From contig CAJOPT010000063.1 in assembly GCA_905236455.1 (NCBI GenBank), forward strand, positions 1 to 34,078: a stretch of 34,078 bases of DNA, written 5' to 3'. This document shows, piece after piece, positions 6,244 to 12,884 of the stretch. Made by a program: the position numbers and the translations under genes. Under the pieces are notes generated by a model that was not told the DNA's origin, did no database searches, and saw only the letters and a program-made list of their open reading frames with translations. This DNA is from an uncultured Prevotella sp. GTDB taxonomy: Bacteria > Bacteroidota > Bacteroidia > Bacteroidales > Bacteroidaceae. Numbering within the stretch: the stretch's first letter is position 1; each line of letters begins with the position of its first letter.

Positions 6244-8736
6244 TTACCATTTCAGTCTTAGGTCAACTCCCACTTGTATTGGGTTGCCTAATTGACCGAA
6301 TGTAAGAGTTTTGCCTGTAGCCGCGCTTTGTACGGCAAATGTATTGTAATTAGAGTTTGTGAGGTTCCGTCCCCAAAGCGACAAGACACAGTTTAGTGAC
6401 CCGAGCTGGCAGTTCAAATCGGCATGGGCACCTACCGTGGCATAGAGCTTCTGCCAGTAGGTGTTTGCCTCATCCCAATAGGTCTTACCTTGTGCGTTTA
6501 CATTAGCACCGACGGTGAGCGTTTTTAAAGCCTTACCGTTGATGTCAACATTAACGTTAACTGCCGCCCCGATGGTATGCTCCGGCACAAACGGCACGCG
6601 CTTGTCTTTATAGCTTACATACTGCAGTTTTCCATCCACCTTAATGCTGTCATCATAGTTTTTGAATACGGCACGCGTATATCCATAATTCAATGAGTAG
6701 TCGAGGTGATTGTCAAAAGCACTGCCTCTAAGACTTGCCTCCACACCGCAGCTGTAGCTCTTTCCTGCATTTACCATCATACGACCAAAGCCAAAATTTC
6801 CAGCCATGACAGAGAGTTGCTGGTTGCGAACTTGCATATAGAAGCCAGAGAGGTCAAGATGGAGACCATTGCTGAAGAGGTTGAGGTGAGTGCCGAACTC
6901 ATAGTTCCAGCTGGTCTCAGGTTTGAAGGCTATGGTCTCTGCAATGTTGGCATACGCCACGTCATCGTGCTCGAGTGTCATCTCTCCCCTCGCCTTCTGC
7001 GCATTGTCCTGCAACTCAGTCTGAAGGATATCACTGAACATCTGGATATTGTAACCACCGGCACGATAGCCCTTTGCCACCATAGCATAGACATTACTTC
7101 CACTATCATCAAACTGGTAGCTGATGCCTGCCTTTGGCAGCAACTGACTGAAGTCATCATCCTCATGGTGAGCCAGCTCAGACCTCACTGCCGCATCCAC
7201 ATGCACACCCATCACATCCTCGGCAAGCGTGGCAAGGGCGCTCGTCTCGTAGTCTATGCCTACATGACTGTAGTCGTAGCGTAATCCCAATGTCACTGAA
7301 AGGCGTGGAGTAAGCTCGAGCACCGATTCATGAAATATGCCGAGATTAGATTGAGGAGTACGGAAGAGTCCGGGTATAGTGCTCACCGCCATGTCGATAT
7401 TACAACCACCGGCACGTTCTATATTCGCCGCAGCCTGTGCCTCAGCGACAGCTTGCGGCATACCGCCCTGCGCCATTCGTGCCGCCATGCTGTTAAGCAT
7501 ACCATAGTAGGCATAGTCGGTTATGGTTTTCGACAAAAAAGCATTCATCATCGGATCGAAGTATACTGGCGCATTGGTTTTAAGCCACTGAGTAGAAAAG
7601 AAAGCGCCGGCAGTCCAATGCCAGATACCTGTGATACCCTTTACGGCCAGCTCCTCGGTAACACCGTTTTGCAATTGTCTCTGCTCCATATGCATAAAGT
7701 CATCAGGCTGATAGTCGATGTCCATAAGCATATAGTCCTTGAGATACTGCCATGAGGTAACCGAGCAGAGGTCGAAGCCCTTGCCCTTATATCCAATGCT
7801 AAGAGCAGTATTGAAGATGCCACGGCGGTAGTTTCCTGTATGGTTCGTATTAGGATCCTGTGTTGTGAACGAGCCGTCCTGTCCCTCCATTATACCATAG
7901 GGATAGCCATACTGTCTTACCAGCTGTCCGTCAGTGATGAAATCAAATGTCAGACGGTCGGTGGGCTGCCACAGCAGTCTTAGACGTCCGCCACCCTCAT
8001 TGAGTTTGTCAGCTTTCTCACCGTTGAACTGATTCTTGAAAAAACCGTCCTGTCCGTCATAGAAACCAGCCACGGCAAAGGCGAATTTGTCACTTACCTT
8101 ATTATAATGAGCAACCTCAGCCTTGCGCCATAGATGTGTGCCGACAGAGAGATTTACCTCCGTGCCCTGATATGACATGGGATTCTTAGTATACAAACGT
8201 ATCATGCCACCCTCGGTATTCATACCATAGAGCGTTCCCTGTGCACCGCGCAGCACATCAACCCTGTCGATGCCGTAGGTATGGAAAGCAAAGGCACTCT
8301 TACTTAGCAACGGCATTCCGTCGACATAGATTCCCACTGCCGGACTGTTGACACGCGAGCCTATACCTCGTATATAGACAGACGGAGTGTAACGGCTGCC
8401 ATAGTCGGGCATGGTCAGCGACGGAACATATCCAGACAGGGCATGAAGATCCTGCACCTGAAGACTGGTAAGGTCGCTCTGGGAAAACGAGGATGAGCTG
8501 AGCGGCTGGAGGCGCAACTTAAAAGCCTCCTTAGGTTGAGACACAACAACGACCTCGTCTATATCGTACACTTTTGACGAATCGGCAGCATTGGTGTCAA
8601 CTTGTCTGTCGACTATGGCGACAGACTGTTTCGACGATGTTTTATCAGACTCCCCCTGCAAGGGTAAGTTTGCCTGAGCTGAAACAGCAAATAATCCTTG
8701 GATGGCTAATGCCACGAAAAGAAATTGTTTCTTCAT
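6244..8736 (-). CDS. TonB-dependent outer-membrane receptor
   Basis: I place the start at 8736 (830 residues). Reading on upstream to 8859 would pass through the promoter, while 8736 gives a proper signal peptide (MKKQFLFVALAIQG...). The plug domain follows a TonB-box-like D-I-D-E-V-V-V-V near residue 50, with R-G-I-G-S-R and D-G-M-P-L further on and the barrel thereafter, ending in D-L-R-L-K-W. Such proteins import siderophores, vitamins or other ligands using ExbBD-TonB energy. There is no SusD partner nearby, so it looks like a SusC-independent, metal/siderophore-type receptor (inference). Residues 22-45, just after the signal peptide, are encoded by a copy of the two-hairpin element, and residues 726-731 (V-N-V-N-V-D) by a GTTAAC hexamer array. 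Confidence 0.9.
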   Translation of the reverse strand: MKKQFLFVALAIQGLFAVSAQANLPLQGESDKTSSKQSVAIVDRQVDTNAADSSKVYDIDEVVVVSQPKEAFKLRLQPLSSSSFSQSDLTSLQVQDLHALSGYVPSLTMPDYGSRYTPSVYIRGIGSRVNSPAVGIYVDGMPLLSKSAFAFHTYGIDRVDVLRGAQGTLYGMNTEGGMIRLYTKNPMSYQGTEVNLSVGTHLWRKAEVAHYNKVSDKFAFAVAGFYDGQDGFFKNQFNGEKADKLNEGGGRLRLLWQPTDRLTFDFITDGQLVRQYGYPYGIMEGQDGSFTTQDPNTNHTGNYRRGIFNTALSIGYKGKGFDLCSVTSWQYLKDYMLMDIDYQPDDFMHMEQRQLQNGVTEELAVKGITGIWHWTAGAFFSTQWLKTNAPVYFDPMMNAFLSKTITDYAYYGMLNSMAARMAQGGMPQAVAEAQAAANIERAGGCNIDMAVSTIPGLFRTPQSNLGIFHESVLELTPRLSVTLGLRYDYSHVGIDYETSALATLAEDVMGVHVDAAVRSELAHHEDDDFSQLLPKAGISYQFDDSGSNVYAMVAKGYRAGGYNIQMFSDILQTELQDNAQKARGEMTLEHDDVAYANIAETIAFKPETSWNYEFGTHLNLFSNGLHLDLSGFYMQVRNQQLSVMAGNFGFGRMMVNAGKSYSCGVEASLRGSAFDNHLDYSLNYGYTRAVFKNYDDSIKVDGKLQYVSYKDKRVPFVPEHTIGAAVNVNVDINGKALKTLTVGANVNAQGKTYWDEANTYWQKLYATVGAHADLNCQLGSLNCVLSLWGRNLTNSNYNTFAVQSAATGKTLTFGQLGNPIQVGVDLRLKW
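6544..6561. repeat. GTYRAC-like hexamer array, three units (TonB receptor gene)
   Basis: GTCAAC, ATTAAC and GTTAAC follow each other without gaps. On the coding strand they give V-N-V-N-V-D in a barrel strand or loop of the receptor. The same hexamers occur as arrays in several other genes of the window. Confidence 0.6.
8602..8672 (-). repeat. Intragenic two-hairpin element (TonB receptor copy)
   Basis: GTCTGTCG and CGACAGAC form a perfect 8-bp stem with a 7-nt loop (8604-8626). GATGTTTTATCAGACTCCC follows at 8636-8654, a match to the U32 copy. The other hairpin (CAGACT 8646-8651 with AGTTTG 8667-8672) is weakened but has the same 27-nt span. It encodes residues 22-45 of the receptor, containing G-E-S-D-K-T, between the signal peptide and the TonB box. 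Confidence 0.65.
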
Positions 8737-8757
8737 TATATTGAAATGATTTTTGTC

Positions 8758-8773
8758 GGACTTCCGAAAGTCC
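8758..8773 (-). promoter_or_regulatory. 5'-UTR hairpin of the TonB receptor transcript
   Basis: GGACTT and AAGTCC pair around a 4-nt loop, between the predicted transcription start (about 8787) and the ATG at 8736. It could stabilise the leader or be a control site; no ligand or protein can be named. Confidence 0.4.
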
Positions 8774-8793
8774 ACCTGATTTGACTTTGGCTG

Positions 8794-8824
8794 CAAAGGT
8801 AATAATATCTCAGTGCCGGTACAA
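8794..8824 (-). promoter_or_regulatory. Promoter of the TonB receptor
   Basis: On the minus strand TTG (complement of 8822-8824), a 20-nt spacer and TACCTTTG (complement of 8794-8801) match the Bacteroidetes -33/-7 pattern. The box lies 57 nt upstream of the chosen ATG, which supports that start. Confidence 0.75.
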
Positions 8825-8872
8825 TCCTTATTTATTAGGATTTTCAATATAAGAGACACTTAGACAATGTTT

Positions 8873-9907
8873 TTACACATTCATGGCACCGCATACAGGG
8901 CAAGTACCCTTCTGATTAAGTTTAGTGCCACATTTCCCACAGGTATACAAGGCAGGTGTGTTCTTAAAATATAGACGGATGGCAAACCACACATACGCGA
9001 TAAAGAGCAGATAACCCACATAATACAACGTGCTGACACTGAATATAATATAGTTGAACGCACATACGGCAGCCAATCCACTTAAATACAGGAAGGCGTC
9101 ACTAAACCCCAAATAACGGCGCGTATCATCGATGACAGCGATACCGACTATCAGCATAGACCATACAGACGCAAGGAACACACCAAGCAGAAAAGGCTGC
9201 GAGAAAGGATTCAGCGAAGGATGGAAATAGAACTCCCTCCACATCTCAGGCATAAACATCTGTATGCTGGCATAAAGTGTGGCTGAGAACGCTACATTGA
9301 CAGCCAACAATGTGGGATAGAACGACGCAATGTCGTTGAAGTGTACAATCTTGGCATTGTGCCTCAGCTGCTTCCTCAACAAGTATCCCACCGCTATGAG
9401 ACTGATTATTACAAGAAAAACCAATGTATGTGAATCGGAGAACGTGGATATAAACTGTGATATGGGATCATCTGGATCTACCCCCTTCAGCAGTTCACTC
9501 TCGTGAATCCATCCAAACTCATAACCCTCGGTAGCCACTTGCACCCAAACAGAGTCGGTGAGGTTCTCCGTATGTGGCATTACCCGTATGTCGGCGACCA
9601 CCATACGAGTATTCTTGGGAACCATGAAGGAGTCGGTCTGCATACCACTGACTATCTCCTCAGGCTGTTGGTTGAGCAATGCTATGGAGTCAGCTCTTAC
9701 TATAAAATTGAAATTCCGCGAATAATGATGTTCATGTGCGAAGCTGATTGAGTCCAGCTCTTCTTGTGTCATTGTGTCGGCAACGACAAGCGTATCTTTA
9801 AGTTGGAACCGCGATGGAGTACGATCATGATAACAACCGCATAACACATTAGCAGTCAAGGCTATTATGAGAAATGGCACAAGTAATGATTTATTCCGCA
9901 TAGACAT
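8873..9907 (-). CDS. Membrane protein with SH3-like extracytoplasmic region and C-terminal zinc ribbon
   Basis: This is a 344-residue protein. The N-terminus has a signal-like hydrophobic stretch ending L-C-G-C (Cys 25), a possible lipobox. Residues about 30-150 are soluble and include a segment (M-V-V-A-D-I-R-V to F-G-W-I-H-E-S-E-L-L) reminiscent of bacterial SH3 domains. Four to five membrane helices follow from about residue 158. The tail carries two CxxC knuckles (C-G-K-C-G and C-P-V-C-G), a zinc-ribbon typical of regulatory or scaffold membrane proteins. The start at 9907 overlaps the end of the U32 gene by 17 nt; a second in-frame ATG at 9901 is equally likely. Co-transcription with U32 is near certain. 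Function unknown. Confidence 0.75.
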   Translation of the reverse strand: MSMRNKSLLVPFLIIALTANVLCGCYHDRTPSRFQLKDTLVVADTMTQEELDSISFAHEHHYSRNFNFIVRADSIALLNQQPEEIVSGMQTDSFMVPKNTRMVVADIRVMPHTENLTDSVWVQVATEGYEFGWIHESELLKGVDPDDPISQFISTFSDSHTLVFLVIISLIAVGYLLRKQLRHNAKIVHFNDIASFYPTLLAVNVAFSATLYASIQMFMPEMWREFYFHPSLNPFSQPFLLGVFLASVWSMLIVGIAVIDDTRRYLGFSDAFLYLSGLAAVCAFNYIIFSVSTLYYVGYLLFIAYVWFAIRLYFKNTPALYTCGKCGTKLNQKGTCPVCGAMNV

Positions 9908-11867
9908 TCATTTGACAATCTTTACAATTGAACTCAAGACGAAACCGCCTGCGATCAGACAGCTCCAGGAAAAGCGGCTCTCTCCATGTGGGTTTGCGCC
10001 CTCCATGCCGCACACAAGCTCCCAATGTATAGCGCAGACAATGGCGGCACTGCATAAGCAACGCCTCACGAGGATGCGCAAGCTCAAATGCCGTCCCACA
10101 TGACTGTAAGCCCTTGGACTCATAGAACGCTTTCGCCTGCCGGTTTGCTATATTAAAGAGGTATGGATAGTGATCGTATTTTTTTACTGGAATGGGAACG
10201 TTAACGTCAACCTTAGGTTCCGTTGTCATTGTCCCCGTTGATGTTGACTGGCTTATTTTCTCCTCCAATACACTAACCGCATACCTTCTCGCCTCAGTAA
10301 GCTTGCTTGCAGGAACAAACCATTTAAAGTCTGAATTCCCGTCAAAGCCCTCACAGATGAAAGGAGTATTGCCAAGTTTTGAAAGTATACCTGTAATTTT
10401 ATCTTTCTGGGAGGTGTGAGCTACTTGAATATCCGAAGGCACGGCGATGGAAACACCTATGTCATTTGCATTGACATCCAAGAGTATATCACTCCCCCCA
10501 CGTCCGTTATCAATATTGACATGAAACCGTATCGTTACAGGTATCTTTCTCTCGGCAGTCCCACGTCCTGCAAGTATTTTCTCAAAAGCCACGTCCTGAT
10601 TACGATATAAAGCCATTCCAGGAAGAAGGGATGCCGGAATCTTCGAGCCTGCCGTCCGAGGCGGCAGACTCATAGACATTGTTTTATCAGACTCCCGCCG
10701 CAGACGGGAGTCTGGATACAAGCGATTACCCTCCACTCTGTTTACGCGAAAGCCCTCCAGCTCACGCTTAGCATTCAGGAAGCAGAGTCCGTCACCATTG
10801 GCAAACGAGGCTGTGCCTGCCACACTGAACGAGTTACTGCTAATCTCCTTTACCTTTCCCACATACTCACCCATAGCCTTTGGGGTGTCAGGTGAGATGA
10901 CATCAGCCTGTCTATTCAGCAACCGTCCGTCGCTGTCACGACCACAATGCAGGAAATAGTCGGTAAAGCCGCGGTTGAATGTCTTCCGTAAATCTGGTTT
11001 GAAGAAATATTGTACACGTCCTAAGGATGAACGCATATAATCATTAGGGCGTTTCCTCACTAATGAATCCAGTCTCTGGCTGTATGCCGAGACTACATTC
11101 TTGACATAGCTGACATCCTTCAACCGTCCCTCTATCTTAAATGACACAGCACCAGCATCAGCGATTTTCTCAAGATCGTCTATCCTGCAGAGGTCTTTTA
11201 AAGACAACAGATAACGCTGGTGAATCAGCTCATTACCCGTAGAATCCACCAGATTATATTTCATACGGCACATCTGAGCACATTCACCACGGTTGGCACT
11301 TCGTCCGAAACAATGTTGTGAGGCATAGCACAGACCACTATAGCTCACGCACAATGCGCCATGCACGAATACCTCTAACTCTATGCCAGGTACTTGCTCG
11401 TGAATCTCACGTATCTCCTCCAATGAAAGCTCTCGAGCGAGCACTACCCTACTAAAGCCTAATGACTGCAACCACCTCACCTTCTCCACCGTACGGTTAT
11501 CTGTCTGTGTGGATGCATGGAAGAAACTGGGGTTTAGCATCTTGGGACTGGCATACGAGAGCTGTTGCAGTATACCCATGTCTTGAATAAGGAATGCATC
11601 AGTACCCACATCCTTAAGTTGACTTATCAGCTGTTGCATCTTTTCCAGCTCACTGTCATAGACAATGGTATTGACAGTCACATATACCTTTGCTCCAAAG
11701 AGATGCGCATAACGGCAAAGCTCAGCAATATCCTCCACAGAGTTACTGGCTGCAGCCCTGGCACCGAAGCGAGTCGCTCCAATGTATACGGCATCCGCGC
11801 CATGGTCGATAGCTGCTTTGCCGCATTCCAGATTCTTGGCTGGTGCCAATAACTCTAATTTCCTCAT
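9891..11867 (-). CDS. U32 family protein, RlhA-like
   Basis: This is a 658-residue protein beginning L-E-L-L-A-P-A-K-N-L-E-C-G and carrying the U32 signature E-V-F-V-H-G-A-L-C-x4-S-G-L-C (residues 165-180). Further cysteines at 186, 196, 200 and 227 could complete an Fe-S site like that known for UbiU/UbiV. The length is close to E. coli RlhA, the U32 protein needed for 23S rRNA C2501 hydroxylation, so an RNA-modification role is more likely than proteolysis (inference). Two foreign-looking insertions are visible: residues about 385-408 come from the two-hairpin element, and residues about 540-557 hold an S-T-S-T to V-D-V-N-V-P stretch encoded by GTYRAC-like hexamers. It starts 24 nt after metA. 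Confidence 0.85.
   Translation of the reverse strand: MRKLELLAPAKNLECGKAAIDHGADAVYIGATRFGARAAASNSVEDIAELCRYAHLFGAKVYVTVNTIVYDSELEKMQQLISQLKDVGTDAFLIQDMGILQQLSYASPKMLNPSFFHASTQTDNRTVEKVRWLQSLGFSRVVLARELSLEEIREIHEQVPGIELEVFVHGALCVSYSGLCYASQHCFGRSANRGECAQMCRMKYNLVDSTGNELIHQRYLLSLKDLCRIDDLEKIADAGAVSFKIEGRLKDVSYVKNVVSAYSQRLDSLVRKRPNDYMRSSLGRVQYFFKPDLRKTFNRGFTDYFLHCGRDSDGRLLNRQADVISPDTPKAMGEYVGKVKEISSNSFSVAGTASFANGDGLCFLNAKRELEGFRVNRVEGNRLYPDSRLRRESDKTMSMSLPPRTAGSKIPASLLPGMALYRNQDVAFEKILAGRGTAERKIPVTIRFHVNIDNGRGGSDILLDVNANDIGVSIAVPSDIQVAHTSQKDKITGILSKLGNTPFICEGFDGNSDFKWFVPASKLTEARRYAVSVLEEKISQSTSTGTMTTEPKVDVNVPIPVKKYDHYPYLFNIANRQAKAFYESKGLQSCGTAFELAHPREALLMQCRHCLRYTLGACVRHGGRKPTWREPLFLELSDRRRFRLEFNCKDCQMNVYAE
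10194..10249. repeat. GTYRAC-like hexamers in the U32 gene
   Basis: GGGAAC, GTTAAC and GTCAAC run together at 10194-10211 and encode V-D-V-N-V-P. A second small array (GTTGAT, GTTGAC at 10238-10249) is read in a different frame as S-T-S-T. The two arrays flank a T-M-T-T-E-P-K linker. Confidence 0.6.
10645..10714 (-). repeat. Intragenic two-hairpin palindromic element (U32 copy, best preserved)
   Basis: The 70-bp element has hairpin 1 at 10645-10671 (arms GAGCCTGCCG / CGGCAGACTC with one mismatch, 7-nt loop), a 16-nt spacer (10672-10687), and hairpin 2 at 10688-10714 (arms CAGACTCCCG / CGGGAGTCTG, perfect, loop CCGCAGA). On the coding strand it gives D-S-R-L-R-R-E-S-D-K-T-M-S near residue 390 of the U32 protein, in a loop between ordinary family sequence. 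Confidence 0.8.
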
Positions 11868-11870
11868 GTA

Positions 11871-11886
11871 TAACGTTGACGTTAAT
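11871..11886. repeat. GTYRAC-like hexamers in the U32 ribosome-binding region
   Basis: TAACGTTGACGTTAAT lies 3 nt upstream of the U32 ATG, in the 24-nt gap after metA. It is the only clear non-coding copy of the hexamer array, placed where it would affect translation initiation. Confidence 0.5.
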
Positions 11887-11891
11887 AAATA

Positions 11892-12809
11892 CTACTTTAT
11901 CTCCTCTATATTATAAGGAGTCTCTTGATATACATAATAATTTATCCAATTAGAGAAGAACAGGTTAGCATGTCCTCGCCATGTAACCAATGGTCCCTCT
12001 TCGGGATTGTCATGCAGATAGTAGTTTTTTGGCATCTCCACATCATCACGTTTCCCGACGTCACGCCGATACTCTCTATCAAGTGTGTCGGGAGCATATT
12101 CCATGTGACCGGTTATAAAGAAATCCCTACCACCACGTGCCATAACCATTGACACACCGCTCTCAGCCGACTCAGAGATAACAGTTAACTCTGGTATGCG
12201 GTCGATGTCTTTTCGCAGAACCTCCGTATGCCGGCTCTGCGGCATGCCAAACACATCATCAAAGCCACGGAATATAGGCAGTTGGTTATCAAGAGGATGT
12301 TGTTTGAAGATACCGAACATCTTCTTAGCCAGCGGATATTTAGGAACGCCATAGAAGTGGTAGAGACCAGCCTGTGCAGCCCAACAGATGTATAATGTCG
12401 AGGTGACATGTGACCTTGCCCAATCGAAAATACCGGTAATCTCATCCCAGTATTCCACATCCTCAAAATCCAGAGTCTCCACAGGTGCTCCGGTAACTAT
12501 CATACCGTCAAATTTCTCGTCCTTAATCTCCTCAAAGCTCCGATAGAACATCATCATGTGCTCTATCGGAGTGTTTTTCGGAGTATGACTTTTCAACTTC
12601 ATGAAATTAATCTCCAACTGCAATGGAGTATTTGACAACAGCCGTATCAAGTCAGTCTCGGTTGTTATCTTTAAAGGCATCAGATTGAGTATAACTATCT
12701 TCAAAGGACGGATATCCTGCGTGTGAGCACGCGAGTCATCCATAACGAAAATATTCTCTTTCTTCAGCAGGTCGATAGCTGGAAGTCTATCGGGCAATCT
12801 TAACGGCAT
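11892..12809 (-). CDS. metA: Homoserine O-acetyltransferase (MetA family)
   Basis: This is a 305-residue MetA with the full catalytic set: nucleophile Cys 142 in I-C-W-A-A-Q-A-G, His 235 and Glu 237 in G-H-M-E-Y. It activates homoserine by O-acylation in methionine synthesis, in the cytoplasm. Position 111 is Glu (T-G-A-P-V-E). In characterised MetA proteins Glu here goes with acetyl-CoA use and Gly with succinyl-CoA, so I predict acetyltransferase activity despite the frequent succinyltransferase label. It lies 24 nt before the U32 gene and 75 nt after the M13 peptidase, a gap that carries a heptamer repeat. No SAM riboswitch or other leader element is apparent. Confidence 0.95.
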   Translation of the reverse strand: MPLRLPDRLPAIDLLKKENIFVMDDSRAHTQDIRPLKIVILNLMPLKITTETDLIRLLSNTPLQLEINFMKLKSHTPKNTPIEHMMMFYRSFEEIKDEKFDGMIVTGAPVETLDFEDVEYWDEITGIFDWARSHVTSTLYICWAAQAGLYHFYGVPKYPLAKKMFGIFKQHPLDNQLPIFRGFDDVFGMPQSRHTEVLRKDIDRIPELTVISESAESGVSMVMARGGRDFFITGHMEYAPDTLDREYRRDVGKRDDVEMPKNYYLHDNPEEGPLVTWRGHANLFFSNWINYYVYQETPYNIEEIK

Positions 12810-12849
12810 GGTTCTCGACTATTTAATGAAGAATCGGCTTACGCCACCA

Positions 12850-12877
12850 CTTTCAATTTTCAACTTTCAATTTTCAA
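12850..12877. repeat. Heptamer tandem repeat upstream of metA
   Basis: Four contiguous heptamers on this strand alternate CTTTCAA, TTTTCAA, CTTTCAA, TTTTCAA (minus strand: TTGAAAR). They fill much of the 75-nt gap between the M13 peptidase stop and metA. The hairpin at 17011-17058 is built of the same kind of sequence. Confidence 0.75.
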
Positions 12878-12884
12878 TTAAAAA

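Noticed and set aside
6706..7284. Open frame on the + strand within the TonB receptor gene
   Set aside because: A shadow of the receptor's barrel coding sequence; it has no start signal or recognisable domain.
8823..8842. Hairpin AATCCT / AGGATT as terminator of the zinc-ribbon gene
   Set aside because: Only 6 bp with an A/T-rich 8-nt loop and no T-run at the right place; it overlaps the TonB promoter's -33 box.
8737..8859. Upstream extension of the TonB receptor to 8859
   Set aside because: It would cover the promoter and leader; the ATG at 8736 directly opens a signal peptide.
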